From: JAHJQZ01 sp963667595
GTDB taxonomy: Bacteria; Pseudomonadota; Alphaproteobacteria; Rhizobiales; Devosiaceae
Direction: 5' to 3'
Length of the DNA: 64,000 nucleotides
Assembly (NCBI GenBank): GCA_963667595.2
Contig: CAXXWD010000001.1
Span: forward strand, 992,001 to 1,056,000
Shown: piece after piece, positions 31,005 to 41,153 of the stretch
Layout of the letters: every line of letters starts with the position of its first letter
How positions within the stretch are numbered: the stretch's first letter is position 1
Translations under genes and position numbers: made by a program
Notes under the pieces: generated by a model
The model's input: only the letters and a program-made list of their open reading frames with translations
The model's database searches: none
What the model was told of the DNA's origin: nothing

Positions 31005-31913
31005 CTATTCCTCGGCAGCCGTCACTGCCTCGCTTTCGGCCTTGACCGCCGCTTCCAGCGCCGGATCGGCATAAGTGATCGTCGCGTTCTTCCTGAGCTT
31101 TTCCATTTCGGCGGTGAAGGCATCGATCATCACCTGCTGTCGCAATTGCGCGCGGATCTGGCCCATGGGCTGCGGCGAGGACATGCGCTTGTCATCGATG
31201 CGAATAAGATGCCAGCCGAACTGGGTCTGGACCGGGTCGGACAATTGTCCCACCTCCAGCGCGAAGGCGGCATCCATGAACGGCTTCACGATCGGCGAGG
31301 TCTTGGAGAAATAGCCGAGATCGCCGCCGTTCTGGGCCGTGTCGTCCTGGGAATATTCGAGCGCTGCGATCTCGAAGGGCTTGCCGCCCTCGATTTCCGC
31401 CTTGGCCGCCTTGGCGTCGTCCTCGCTCGAAACCAGAATGTGGCGGGCGTGGACTTCTTCTTCGGGCACGAAGCCGGCGACATATTTGTCGTAGACAGCG
31501 GCGATCGCGTCATCGGTGACGGCACCGTTGACCTTTTCCGTGACATAGGCACGCCTCAGCGCGCGGTCCTCGAGATAGGCGAGACGCTGCTTGAAAAGAT
31601 CGGTTTCGTCGAGCTTGGCGGTGCGGGCGCCTTCGGCCATCACTTTCATGTCGATCAGGACGGCAACCAGAAAGGCGCGGCGCTGGTTGGCCGGAATCGT
31701 GCTCAACTCCTGGGCCAGATCCTCGGCGGCAAAGGAAATGTCGGCTTCGGTAATCGTATCCTGGCCGATCGTCACCACCACGTCACTCGCCTTGGGCGCC
31801 GGTTTGGCGCCGGTGTCGGTCTGGGCGACGGCCGGCAGGGCCCAAAACGCCAGCATTGCAACGGCAAAAGCGAGGATGGACCGAACCGATCCCGGCAGTC
31901 TTTTAAAGGACAT
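31005..31913 (-). CDS. Periplasmic parvulin-type peptidyl-prolyl isomerase
   Basis: The 302-residue protein has a signal peptide (hydrophobic about residues 11-27, ending PAVAQT), a SurA-like N-terminal chaperone region and a parvulin domain with VHARHILVSSEDDAKAAKAE ... FEIAALEYSQDD ... GGDLGYF (about 155-250). Such enzymes help fold outer-membrane and secreted proteins. It is divergent from secA, a conserved pairing in alphaproteobacteria that links export and periplasmic folding. The ATG at 31,913 has GGAGAG upstream; the open frame beyond it overlaps the shared promoter region. Confidence 0.92.
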   Translation of the reverse strand: MSFKRLPGSVRSILAFAVAMLAFWALPAVAQTDTGAKPAPKASDVVVTIGQDTITEADISFAAEDLAQELSTIPANQRRAFLVAVLIDMKVMAEGARTAKLDETDLFKQRLAYLEDRALRRAYVTEKVNGAVTDDAIAAVYDKYVAGFVPEEEVHARHILVSSEDDAKAAKAEIEGGKPFEIAALEYSQDDTAQNGGDLGYFSKTSPIVKPFMDAAFALEVGQLSDPVQTQFGWHLIRIDDKRMSSPQPMGQIRAQLRQQVMIDAFTAEMEKLRKNATITYADPALEAAVKAESEAVTAAEE

Positions 31914-32119
31914 CAAAGCTCTCCTCTCAGGGTGCGTCATCCTGCGACTGCCCCCGCGGTCGCGGCACGCGGGCTGGTTTGGCATTTTGGGCTGGCGTTG
32001 ACAAGCCGGAACGCCGCTCTTACATCTCCCACGCCTTGCAAGCTCACGCGGCATATTCCGGCCGTGATTTCGGATCAAAAACGGCCCGTCTCCGCGTTTC
32101 AACAAAGGAAATTTCCGCA

Positions 32120-34873
32120 ATGGTTGTCGCATCGATCGCCCGGCGCATCTTTGGCTCCGTGAACGACAGGCGCATCAAGAAGCTGCAGCCACAGGTCGAT
32201 GCCATCAACGCACTCGAGCCGGAGCTCGAAAAACTGAGCGACGAAGAGCTGCGCGCGCGCACCGAAACGTTCCGCGCGGAATTCGCCAATGGCAAGAGCC
32301 TCGACGACCTGATGGTTCCCGCCTTCGCCACCGTGCGCGAGGCGGCCAAGCGCACCTTGGGGCTTCGATTGTTCGACGTGCAGCTGATCGGCGGCATGGT
32401 CCTCAACGACCGCGCCATCGCCGAGATGCGCACCGGCGAAGGCAAGACGCTCGTCGCCACCCTGCCGGTCTATCTCAATGCCATCTCGCAAAAGGGCGTG
32501 CACGTCGTCACGGTCAACGATTACCTCGCCACTCGTGACGCCGAATGGATGGGCCAGGTCTATTCCTTCCTCGGCCTGACGGTCGGCACCATCGTGCACG
32601 GGCTGACCGACCCCGAGCGCAAGGCGTCCTACGATGCCGACGTGACCTACGGCACCAACAACGAATTCGGCTTTGACTATCTGCGCGACAACATGAAATA
32701 CAGCCGCGACCAGATGGTCCAGCGCGGCCATTCATTTGCCATCGTCGATGAAGTCGATTCCATCCTGATCGACGAGGCGCGGACCCCGCTCATCATTTCC
32801 GGCCCGGCCGAAGACCGTTCGGCGTTTTACGAAGCCGCCGACAAGGTCATCCCCATCATCGGCGAAGGCGATTTCGAACTCGACGAAAAGCACAGGGCGG
32901 CGACCTTCACCGATCAGGGCATCGAAAAGCTCGAAGCCAGGCTTAAGGAAGACGGGTTTCTCAAGGACGGCACGCTATACGACATCGAGAATGTCTCGCT
33001 CGTGCATCACCTCAATTCGGCGCTCAGGGCCCACAAGCTGTTTGCCCGCGACAAGGACTATATCGTCCGCAACAACGAAGTGGTGATCATCGACGAGTTC
33101 ACCGGCCGCATGATGCCGGGCCGGCGGTATTCGGAAGGCCTGCATCAGGCCCTGGAAGCCAAGGAACACGTCACCATCCAGGCCGAGAACCAGACCCTCG
33201 CCTCGATCACCTTCCAGAACTATTTCAGGCTTTACGACAAGCTGGCCGGCATGACCGGCACCGCCGCGACCGAGGCCGAGGAATTCGCCGACATCTACGG
33301 GCTTGATGTCGTCACGATTCCGACCAACGTGCCCGTCGCACGTATCGACGACGACGACGCGGTCTTTCGCACCGCCGACGAAAAATTCGCCTCCGTCGCC
33401 GAACTGATCGAGGACTGCCAGAAGCGCGGCCAGCCCGTTCTGGTCGGCACCACCTCGATCGGCAAGTCCGAGATGCTCGCCGAGCTTTTGCAGAAGCGCG
33501 GGCTCAAGGACATCAAGGTCCTCAACGCCCGCTATCACGAGCAGGAAGCCCATATCATCGCCGATGCCGGCATCCCCAGCGCCGTGACCATCGCCACCAA
33601 CATGGCCGGCCGCGGCACCGACATCCAGCTTGGCGGCAATTACGACATGCGGGTCAAGATGCAGTGCGAAGGGATCGAGGGCGCGGAACGCGAAAAGAAG
33701 ATCGAAGAGATCAAGGCCCGGATCGCCGCCGACAAGCAGAAGGTGATCGAGGCCGGCGGGTTGATGATCATCGGCACCGAACGGCACGAAAGCCGGCGTA
33801 TCGACAATCAGTTGCGCGGTCGTTCCGGCCGCCAGGGCGACCCCGGCGCGTCGAAATTCTATTTGTCGCTCCAGGACGATCTGATGCGCATCTTCCCGGT
33901 CGATGGCATGGACAACATGCTGCAGAAACTCGGCATCCAGGACGGCGAATCGATCACCCACCCCTGGGTGACCAAGGCCATCGAAAAGGCGCAGGGCAAG
34001 GTCGAGGCGCGCAATTTCGACATCCGCAAGAACATCCTCAAATACGACGACGTGATGAACGATCAGCGCAAGGTGATCTTCGAACAGCGTCTCGAACTTA
34101 TGGATGACGACAATGTCTCCGAAACGGTCGCCGGCATGCGTCACGATGTCATCGATACGCTGATCGACAAGACCGTTCCCGAACGCGCCTATCCCGAACA
34201 GTGGGACGCTGCACAGCTCACCGAACTCGCGCGCAGCAAACTGGGCATCGTCGTGCCGGTCGCCGAATGGGCGGCGGAGGAAGGCATCGACGTCGAAAAG
34301 CTGCGCGAGCGCATGGTCGACCTGTCCGATCGCTACATGGCCTCCAAGGCCGCACGCTTCAGCCCGGACATCATGCGTCAGGTCGAAAAGCAGATCCTCT
34401 TACAGTCGATCGATGGATTGTGGCGCGAACACCTCATCACGCTCGATCATCTTTCCAAGGTGATCGGCTGGCGCGGCCTGGCCCAGCGCGATCCGCTCAA
34501 CGAATACAAACAGGAAGCCTATGATCTGTTCCAGGGCCTGCTCAACAACTTGCGGGAATTGGTGACGACCCAGCTTGCCTTCGTCGAGATCCAGCAGCGT
34601 CCGCCGGAACCGCGCGGGCCGGACCTGAGCGCGCTCGAACAGACCCATATCGATCCCACGACCGGCGAGAACGACGCGGTCAGCAACGTATCGGGCACTT
34701 CGCCCATGGGCGCGGTCGCCGCCGGCATGATGGCCGCCCAGACCAGTGCCCGCGCCGCCCAGAGGGCCGCACTGCCCCCGGTCGATCCGGAGCTTTTAAA
34801 AGGCGTCAGGCGAAACGATCCCTGCCCCTGCGGCTCGGGCAAGAAGTTCAAGCACTGCCACGGCGCCTTCTAG
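32120..34873 (+). CDS. secA: Preprotein translocase ATPase SecA
   Basis: SecA drives unfolded preproteins through SecYEG using ATP. The 917-residue protein has Walker A in MRTGEGKTLVATLPVYLN (about residue 103), the DEAD-like motif in VDEVDSILIDEARTPLIISG (about residue 208), the preprotein cross-linking domain, the second helicase lobe with GRSGRQGDPG, and the C-terminal zinc tail NDPCPCGSGKKFKHCHGAF that binds SecB. The ATG at 32,120 was chosen from the family N-terminus; the longer frame to 31,979 lies in the shared promoter region. Confidence 0.97.
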   Translation: MVVASIARRIFGSVNDRRIKKLQPQVDAINALEPELEKLSDEELRARTETFRAEFANGKSLDDLMVPAFATVREAAKRTLGLRLFDVQLIGGMVLNDRAIAEMRTGEGKTLVATLPVYLNAISQKGVHVVTVNDYLATRDAEWMGQVYSFLGLTVGTIVHGLTDPERKASYDADVTYGTNNEFGFDYLRDNMKYSRDQMVQRGHSFAIVDEVDSILIDEARTPLIISGPAEDRSAFYEAADKVIPIIGEGDFELDEKHRAATFTDQGIEKLEARLKEDGFLKDGTLYDIENVSLVHHLNSALRAHKLFARDKDYIVRNNEVVIIDEFTGRMMPGRRYSEGLHQALEAKEHVTIQAENQTLASITFQNYFRLYDKLAGMTGTAATEAEEFADIYGLDVVTIPTNVPVARIDDDDAVFRTADEKFASVAELIEDCQKRGQPVLVGTTSIGKSEMLAELLQKRGLKDIKVLNARYHEQEAHIIADAGIPSAVTIATNMAGRGTDIQLGGNYDMRVKMQCEGIEGAEREKKIEEIKARIAADKQKVIEAGGLMIIGTERHESRRIDNQLRGRSGRQGDPGASKFYLSLQDDLMRIFPVDGMDNMLQKLGIQDGESITHPWVTKAIEKAQGKVEARNFDIRKNILKYDDVMNDQRKVIFEQRLELMDDDNVSETVAGMRHDVIDTLIDKTVPERAYPEQWDAAQLTELARSKLGIVVPVAEWAAEEGIDVEKLRERMVDLSDRYMASKAARFSPDIMRQVEKQILLQSIDGLWREHLITLDHLSKVIGWRGLAQRDPLNEYKQEAYDLFQGLLNNLRELVTTQLAFVEIQQRPPEPRGPDLSALEQTHIDPTTGENDAVSNVSGTSPMGAVAAGMMAAQTSARAAQRAALPPVDPELLKGVRRNDPCPCGSGKKFKHCHGAF

Positions 34874-35114
34874 AGCGGATCGAGCCTGTTTCTTCTGGCA
34901 TCAGCGCGCGCCCGCGTCGTCCCGGTGCCTGTCGCATATAAAGGGTGCGCACAGCTGTGATCGGTGGATGCTGATCCACGTCGAACCGCGGGCGGACACC
35001 GCAATAGGGTCGCGGGGCGAGTTCGGATGAGGGAACGGCAAGACGACACGGCAGGCGCAGGCGTGTCCTTGTTTTCGACACCCCGGATCGTTCGACCCGT
35101 ATTGCCGCCACCAC

Positions 35115-37436
35115 TCAGGTGAGCGCCTGTTTCGCAACGCTGTCCGGAAGCGCAACCCTTTCGTCTGTGCCGTGGGTCATGCGCTGGATGAGTTCGCCGA
35201 TGTCCCTGGCCGCCAGCGGCGGACCGAACAGATAGCCCTGGGCATGCTGGATGCTGGTGGCATCGATGATCACCTGCAACTGTTCTTCGGTCTCCACGCC
35301 TTCCACGGTCACGGTCATGTCGAGATCGTCGCTGAGACGGGCAACGCTGCGCAACAGCCGCAGGGCCCGCTCGTCCGAAGCGATGTCGCGGGTGAAGGAC
35401 CGGTCGATCTTGATCTTGGAAAAGGACATGGTGGTCAGATAGCCGAGTGAGGAATAGCCCGTCCCGAAATCATCCAGGGCGGTACCGACACCCATGCCAC
35501 GCATGTTGGCCAGGGCGTGCGACACCTTCTCCGGCTCTTCGATCAGCGCGGTTTCCGTGATCTCCACAATCAGCCTCTCGGATGGCAGGCCGACCGTCTC
35601 GATCACTTCGGCGATCATCTGCTCGACCGAGGTGGTACGGAAATCGGTTGCCGAAAGATTCACCGAGACCGACATGTGATCCGGCCAGTTCAGGCATTCC
35701 CGGCAGGCAGCGGCGAGAACGAAACGGCTGAGATTGGTAATGTCGCCGGTTTCCTCGGCCAGCGGGATGAAGACGGTCGGCGAAATGATGCCGAGTTCGG
35801 GGTGGCGCCAGCGGATCAGCGCCTCGCAGCCGACAAGCTGGCGGGTGCGGATATCGACGATTGGCTGATAGGTGACGAAAAGCTGTCCCTTTTCGATGGC
35901 GCTGTGCAATTGCGTCTTCAATTGCTGACGCTGGCGGTATTCCGTGTCCATTTCGTCCTGAAAGACCGACCAGCAGGCCTTGCCGTGCGCCTTGGCGTTG
36001 TGCAGCGCCAGATCGGCGCGCGTCAGCACGTCCTCAAGATTGGTCCTGGCGCCATCGACGAGGACGATGCCGATCGAGGCGGTAACCATCCCCTCGTCGA
36101 TTCCCAGATCGAACGGCACCCGCAACGCGGCGGAAATGGCCGCCGCGTCTTCTTCGGCGATGGTTTGCGAGACCTCGCCGGTGCGAAAGATGATGAATTC
36201 GTCTCCACCGAAACGCGACACCAGCGAGGACTGACCGAACAGGCCGCTCAGCCGTTCGGCCACCTGATGGATCAGACGATCCCCGGCGGGATGGCCAAGC
36301 GTGTCATTGACATGCTTGAAATCGTCGATGTCGATCATGATGACCATGACCGGTGCCGGCTGGTCCCAGGCGGCAAACTCGCTCAACCGGGCCGAAACCT
36401 GTTCGGAAAAGAACGATCGGTTGGGAAGTTGCGACAGGCTGTCGTAGCGGGCCATCGCATTGAGCCGCGTCTCGGCCAGAACCCGGTCCGAGATGTCCTC
36501 CAGCATCAACACCGTATGATCGTTCCGGGTGCAGGACGTCACTTCGCAATGCCGGTCGCCGGCCAGATCGATGATGAGCTTGTTGTCGTCTCCCGCGGAC
36601 AGTTCGGCGATGAGCAGGTGTGCGGTCGCCTTGGTGAGAATGTTCCGCGACATGGCGAAGAAGATGAGACCGGCAGCCGGACGACCGACGACATCGGCAT
36701 CGTCCGCGATTTCGAGCATTTCGCGCGCCCGGTCGTTGATCACCAGCACCTGCCCTTCACGATCGATCATGAACAGCCCGAGCGGCATGGTACTGAGCGC
36801 CGAATCGAGTTCCTCGGCGAGCTTGGTGGCATCCACCCGTCCGTGCATGGCCGACAAGAGAAGCCGCCGGACAGTACCGGCAACGCGATACATGCTGGCA
36901 AACAGCGGGATCAGAATCAGGCCCAGAAGCACGTAATAGATATTGCCCTCGAGCACGAGCCCCCCTGCCAGGGGGATCGCGATCAAAAGGGTCTGGATCA
37001 AGACCAGCCGGGAAAGACCGAAATTGCGTCCGGCAATGCCGATGAACGTTCCGACGCTGAGCGTGGTGGCGGTCAACTGGGCGAAACTGTCGTGAAGACC
37101 GGCAAAGGCGAAAAGGCACCACGCCCCGTTCAGACCGGCAAAGACGCCGCCGCCGATGATGGAGCGGATTTCCCAATGCCAGGCTTCCGCCTTGTCCGCC
37201 GGCGCCAGGTCTTTTTGCCTGAAGGCGCGCATGTCGAGATAGCGGGCGACCCCGACCACAAGAAAGGCGATGGCGAAGCCGAAAAGCACGACCGAGCCCG
37301 TATGCAGACCCGAAACCAGCGCACCGATCGCCGCCGCCAGACCACCATAGATCATGGTCTGCGAATCCGCGTAAACGGAACGGACCATCGTCACATAGTC
37401 GGTATCGGACAGCGTTTGGCGGGTAGAGTTAAGCAC
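35115..37436 (-). CDS. Membrane-bound diguanylate cyclase/phosphodiesterase (PAS-GGDEF-EAL)
   Basis: The 773-residue protein has about five or six membrane helices in residues 28-190, a PAS domain (about 205-325), a GGDEF domain with intact RFGGDEF and an EAL domain with intact EALIRW and DDFGTGYSSLGYL. Domain order matches the 21,392-23,746 protein, but sequence differs throughout, so they are older paralogues. Both activities look possible. It probably tunes the motile/sessile switch; the sensed signal is unknown. Confidence 0.92.
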   Translation of the reverse strand: MLNSTRQTLSDTDYVTMVRSVYADSQTMIYGGLAAAIGALVSGLHTGSVVLFGFAIAFLVVGVARYLDMRAFRQKDLAPADKAEAWHWEIRSIIGGGVFAGLNGAWCLFAFAGLHDSFAQLTATTLSVGTFIGIAGRNFGLSRLVLIQTLLIAIPLAGGLVLEGNIYYVLLGLILIPLFASMYRVAGTVRRLLLSAMHGRVDATKLAEELDSALSTMPLGLFMIDREGQVLVINDRAREMLEIADDADVVGRPAAGLIFFAMSRNILTKATAHLLIAELSAGDDNKLIIDLAGDRHCEVTSCTRNDHTVLMLEDISDRVLAETRLNAMARYDSLSQLPNRSFFSEQVSARLSEFAAWDQPAPVMVIMIDIDDFKHVNDTLGHPAGDRLIHQVAERLSGLFGQSSLVSRFGGDEFIIFRTGEVSQTIAEEDAAAISAALRVPFDLGIDEGMVTASIGIVLVDGARTNLEDVLTRADLALHNAKAHGKACWSVFQDEMDTEYRQRQQLKTQLHSAIEKGQLFVTYQPIVDIRTRQLVGCEALIRWRHPELGIISPTVFIPLAEETGDITNLSRFVLAAACRECLNWPDHMSVSVNLSATDFRTTSVEQMIAEVIETVGLPSERLIVEITETALIEEPEKVSHALANMRGMGVGTALDDFGTGYSSLGYLTTMSFSKIKIDRSFTRDIASDERALRLLRSVARLSDDLDMTVTVEGVETEEQLQVIIDATSIQHAQGYLFGPPLAARDIGELIQRMTHGTDERVALPDSVAKQALT

Positions 37437-37879
37437 CTGAAGACCTACCGGTTTCGATCATTCTGGCCGAACAGGTGTTAATGGGGGATTTTCAGACGGG
37501 TATTATTTTCTCCGGTACGGCCGGTTTATTCCGGCGATACAGCATTCGAATCCAGACACCTCGGGATATCTGGAGCGCGAAACGGCGTGTCGCGTCGGAA
37601 ATTGCAGTTAACACCCGTTTCACAGGGGAAGAAGAGGGAATAGAGATTTATATACTAATATGTTGCGTTGCTAATATTATCAGGGCGGCGGACGAAAAAG
37701 TGGAATCCGGTTTTTCGCGTCAACCGCCGCGACCACTGCGAGATATTCTTATCCCATGAGACCTGACTTTGGCGCGTAAGTTGAAGAACGGACCCGCCAC
37801 GCTTTTTCAAACGGGCCTTCGACCCCGCTCTTTCCGGCTCGGACAGGCAAGATGCCGTGATCGTGTTTCACCAGCGGTG
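37437..37879. other. Intergenic region without a recognisable gene
   Basis: About 440 bases between the divergent GGDEF-EAL and Fnr-like genes, AT-richer than its surroundings around 37,495-37,690, as expected for two promoters. I found no complete Fnr-type box here. A frame open from 37,769 joins the regulator gene but its first part has no family resemblance. Confidence 0.4.
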
Positions 37880-38677
37880 ATGGCAGAACAACACACGGTT
37901 GCGTTTGCCGCGCCGACATGCATATTTCCGCGCGACACAACGGCGACCATAAGTGAAGTGAGCAAGGACATTCACAACTCCGACATACCGCGGATCTGTG
38001 CGTCCTGTGATGCACGACATCGCGGTATCTGTGGTGCCATGACGCCGGACGAGCTCGTGGCACTGTCGAAGCATTCGCGTCAGTCCCGTTTCGCGCCGGG
38101 TGACGCCCTGATGTCCGAAAGCGCCGAGACGCCGACCTATGCCAATATCATGCGCGGCGTGATCAAGCTCTCCAAGATGCTGGCCGACGGGCGCCAGCAA
38201 CTGGTTGGACTGCAATTCGCGCCGGATTTCCTTGGCCGCCCCTTCGCCCAGGAAAGCCCGGTCACCGCCGAAGCGGCGTCGATCGTCGAAGCCTGCCGCT
38301 TCCCCCGGGCGGTGCTCGAAAACATGATCCTGCACAATCCCGATCTCGAGCGGCGCCTTCTCGAACAAACCCTCAAGGAGCTTGACGAGGCGCGCGACTG
38401 GATGGTGACGCTCGGCCGCAAAACCGCTTCGGAAAAGGTGGCGAGCTTTCTTTATCTGATCGCCACCCATATCGATCCGCTGCGTTCGACGACCATGCAC
38501 AGGGCGGCTTTCGACCTGCCGCTCACCCGCGCCGATATCGCCGACTTCCTCGGCCTCACGGTCGAAACCGTGTCGCGCCAGTTAACGCGTCTGAGAACGG
38601 ACGGAATCATCGAGATCACCAACAATCGACACGTCAACGTGCCCGATCTGGATGGCCTGAGAGACCGGATGGGCTGA
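37880..38677 (+). CDS. Crp/Fnr-family regulator with an Fnr-type cysteine motif
   Basis: The 265-residue protein has CASCDARHRGIC (about residue 40-51), the C-x2-C-x3-H-x2-x-x-C pattern that holds an oxygen-labile iron-sulfur cluster in FnrN/FnrL proteins, then a cyclic-nucleotide-binding fold and an HTH with TRADIADFLGLTVETVSRQL, whose E-x-x-S-R recognition residues read TTGA-type half-sites. It should activate genes at low oxygen. A matching site lies upstream of the neighbouring hemerythrin-like gene. The ATG at 37,880 fits the family; the upstream extension does not. Confidence 0.88.
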   Translation: MAEQHTVAFAAPTCIFPRDTTATISEVSKDIHNSDIPRICASCDARHRGICGAMTPDELVALSKHSRQSRFAPGDALMSESAETPTYANIMRGVIKLSKMLADGRQQLVGLQFAPDFLGRPFAQESPVTAEAASIVEACRFPRAVLENMILHNPDLERRLLEQTLKELDEARDWMVTLGRKTASEKVASFLYLIATHIDPLRSTTMHRAAFDLPLTRADIADFLGLTVETVSRQLTRLRTDGIIEITNNRHVNVPDLDGLRDRMG

Positions 38678-38863
38678 CGCTCGCCGGCGGAACCCGGATA
38701 TTTTCCGGTTTGGCTGAAACACCTTCCGGGCCGACGCAGCAATCCATCGGCGTCCTGGCAATCGCCCGGAGCAATGACGTGTCGCGCGCGCTTGCGTTTG
38801 CGCGCCATGACGGCACTGGTTCATGCCATCTCGGCGCGAAGCGCCCCGGAGCCGGTGTCCGGG

Positions 38864-39334
38864 TCAGTTGGCCTGAGCGCAGGGGGTCGGCAGGTCCTCG
38901 TTAAGGGCCGAGGACAATTCTTCCTCGATGGCAATGTGACGCCTCAGCGCTTCGAAGAACCCGCGCAGCATGTAGCCGGTCGCCTCGGCAGAATGGGTCG
39001 GGCGGCCTTCGGCATAGCTCAACAGAACCTCCGACAATTCTTCGGCGAAGCACTCGTCGCCGGCATGTTCCGTCTTGAGGCGCTTGAGAGTCGGACGCAG
39101 GCTGAACGGGGTCAGACCGGGCCGGTCGAGCGCAACGAACAAGACCTCTTCCTCGTAGCGGTGCGTCCTGACCATCAGCGCCGGCAGAATGCGGGCCGCC
39201 TGAAGACAGGCCTTGGGCTCGACCGCATCGGGCAAGGAGTCGGCGATCCGTTCCAGCGCGTCGCAAAGCGCACGCTGCTCCCGCCACAGGGCGGTACACG
39301 TCTCGATAATGCTGGAGGTGTCGATATCGTTCAT
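38864..39334 (-). CDS. Hemerythrin-like (HHE) protein
   Basis: The 156-residue, all-helical protein has spaced histidine/glutamate sites typical of HHE cation-binding proteins: VRTHRYEEEVLF, LKTEHAGDECF and RRHIAIEEEL. Members bind a di-iron centre and act in oxygen or nitric-oxide sensing and iron repair. It converges with the Fnr-like regulator and carries an Fnr-type box about 110 bases upstream, which suggests expression at low oxygen. The ATG at 39,334 is preferred to one 15 bases upstream. Confidence 0.8.
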   Translation of the reverse strand: MNDIDTSSIIETCTALWREQRALCDALERIADSLPDAVEPKACLQAARILPALMVRTHRYEEEVLFVALDRPGLTPFSLRPTLKRLKTEHAGDECFAEELSEVLLSYAEGRPTHSAEATGYMLRGFFEALRRHIAIEEELSSALNEDLPTPCAQAN

Positions 39335-39443
39335 CGCCAGCTGCTCCAATCCTTCGCCTCAAACTTGTGCAACCGCGCGCATAAGGCGGCAGACGGGTGT
39401 AGCAATAGACTGCCAATTCAGACATCATTCGGATTTGAGCACT

Positions 39444-39457
39444 TTGACTTAAGTCAA
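39444..39457 (-). promoter_or_regulatory. Fnr/FixK-type box
   Basis: The perfect 14-bp palindrome TTGACTTAAGTCAA matches the TTGAC-N4-GTCAA pattern read by Fnr/FixK-type regulators. It lies 110 bases before the hemerythrin-like start and next to a gene for such a regulator. Confidence 0.7.
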
Positions 39458-39642
39458 GAGGCACACGCACTGTGCCTCTCGAATGGTTGCGCCGATGCGT
39501 CCGGCCCGGTTTTCCGGCCGTTCGCCGCGTCTTTTTCCCGTCGTCGCGGTTGTGAAACCGGCACGTAAACCAGCTCAGATCTGCGACAAATCGGCGTCAC
39601 CGCGGTTTGATTTCGGGACCACGCGACGACCGAGTCGTTTTT

Positions 39643-39897
39643 TCACGCGTCGGAACGGGAAAAACCGGATGGCTCGGGTGTCGTCAAACGGAAGCGGAAT
39701 CCGTTCTCCAGCGGTTCGACGACACATCTCAGGCCACGCTTATGCGCCAGTAGCGGAATATCGATGCGGGCGACGGGATCGTCGGCAAGGATCTCGATGG
39801 CGATCGCCCCGTCCATCCCGTCCAGGGCCTTTTCCACCTTGAGAACCGGCAGCGGACACCGCAGACCACGTGCATCGATTCGGAGCGGGACCGTCAC
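39643..39897 (-). CDS. TusA-family sulfurtransferase
   Basis: The 84-residue protein has IDARGLRCPLPVLKVEKAL, the TusA signature with the CPxP active-site cysteine near the N-terminus, and the two-strand ending with DIPLLAHKRGLRCVVEPLEN. TusA-like proteins pass sulfur as persulfide to tRNA thiolation, cofactor synthesis or sulfur oxidation. The GTG at 39,897 lies just after the stop of the lipoprotein gene, in a coupled layout; an ATG at 39,924 within that gene is the alternative. Confidence 0.88.
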   Translation of the reverse strand: MTVPLRIDARGLRCPLPVLKVEKALDGMDGAIAIEILADDPVARIDIPLLAHKRGLRCVVEPLENGFRFRLTTPEPSGFSRSDA

Positions 39898-39899
39898 GC

Positions 39900-40382
39900 T
39901 CAGGGCGCGAGCAACAGCACCCAATAGGTGCCGAATTCGGTCGCGCTGTCCGTACTGACCGCCAGACCGGCGCGCCGCATGTCGGGATCGCTCAGCGTTC
40001 TCGTATCGTCCGTCGACGCGCGCCAGCCCGAGAAGGTTTCGGCGAAGCTGACATAGCCGGCGCTGGTCAGGAAGGCCTTGGCCGGCGCCGGTCGTTGCGG
40101 CGAACGGGCCTGTGCCGCATAGGCGTCAGCGGCCTTTTGCGCCGCCGCTTCAAGGCCCGCATCGCGGACGAGCGCCGGTGCGCCCCTGTCGGAGCGCAGA
40201 TGATTGACAAGCCCGAGGGCCGTATCGACATCAAGCCGGGCGCCGGCGACGTCCATGCGGGCGACAAGGCCGGGCGCAAGCCCGATGGTCGGGCCGCAAC
40301 CGGCCAGCGACAGGCCGAGCCCACCGGCGAAAAGGGCTACAAGAACGAAAAGAACGCGGGCGCGATAAGTGTTGGGCATCAT
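39900..40382 (-). CDS. CAP-domain (SCP-like) lipoprotein
   Basis: The 160-residue protein begins with a lipoprotein signal peptide (hydrophobic residues about 10-26, lipobox LAGC with Cys29) and then a short CAP-like domain with ALGLVNHLRSDRGAPALVRD near residue 54, which resembles the start of SCP/PR-1 domains; the ending GTYWVLLLAP is also typical. It is exported and lipid-anchored; function is unknown. It is directly upstream of tusA. Two adjacent ATG codons (40,382 and 40,379) can start it. Confidence 0.75.
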   Translation of the reverse strand: MMPNTYRARVLFVLVALFAGGLGLSLAGCGPTIGLAPGLVARMDVAGARLDVDTALGLVNHLRSDRGAPALVRDAGLEAAAQKAADAYAAQARSPQRPAPAKAFLTSAGYVSFAETFSGWRASTDDTRTLSDPDMRRAGLAVSTDSATEFGTYWVLLLAP

Positions 40383-40490
40383 GGCTCCGAACCGGGCACC
40401 GCGGCCGGTATGCGGCGGTGAGAAACGCCCTTTATAAAGGGACTGGCAGCAGTTTGAAACGCGCCGGCCTTTGCCGGATGTCACACGAAT

Positions 40491-41021
40491 CTACAGATCG
40501 GCGCTCAGCAAATCGCCGGCTTCGAGCAGATCGTTGAAGGACTTTCCTTCGACGGCCCGGACCTGGAAGAAGCACAATTCGCCATGAGCGACGCGGAAGA
40601 ACACGGTGTCCGCCAGCCCGTCCGACATTCTGAGCGCCATCTGCGTCTGCGAGGCGGTGACCTTTTCGAGCTCGGGAAAGATCTGCCAGGGCATCTGACC
40701 GGCCTTGGTGGCGATGCGTTCGTCCTCGGGCACAAACGAGCGGACGATGAAGGTCAGGCTGGCATCGAACGAGGCGGCGCCCTGGGCCGTCATGATGTCC
40801 TCGGGCCGGGCGCCGACGATTCCCTGCTCCCCGCCAAGGGTCAGGGTAATGCCCTTGCAGGATTTTGCCGTGGCGTCGCCCGCAACGACAAAGGTGGTTC
40901 CCGTCAGGATGCCCCATTTGCCCGAGGCGGAAAAACCGCATTTTTCGGCGGCGGCGGCAGGAACGACCGCAAGAGCCACGCCGAGAAGGCTCAGAACGAG
41001 GGCATAGGGCAGGCGCATCAT
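40491..41021 (-). CDS. Secreted hypothetical protein
   Basis: The 176-residue protein starts with two Met codons and a signal peptide (hydrophobic about 7-22, ending VPAAAAE). The mature part has three cysteines, two of them at CGFSASG and SCKGI, and a predicted mixed alpha/beta make-up with an acidic tail. I do not recognise the family. GGGAG lies before the start at 41,021. It is the last gene of clear core character before the accessory stretch. Confidence 0.65.
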   Translation of the reverse strand: MMRLPYALVLSLLGVALAVVPAAAAEKCGFSASGKWGILTGTTFVVAGDATAKSCKGITLTLGGEQGIVGARPEDIMTAQGAASFDASLTFIVRSFVPEDERIATKAGQMPWQIFPELEKVTASQTQMALRMSDGLADTVFFRVAHGELCFFQVRAVEGKSFNDLLEAGDLLSADL

Positions 41022-41153
41022 AAGTCTCCCGGGGCGAAAGCGGATCGTCGGCCATACGGCCGCAGAGTGTGTAAGCCCAACAATTCCGCCAGCAATATGG
41101 CGGGGTGCATGATTTGACAACCTGGGATCGGCCGCCCCGCCGGCAGGAACGCA

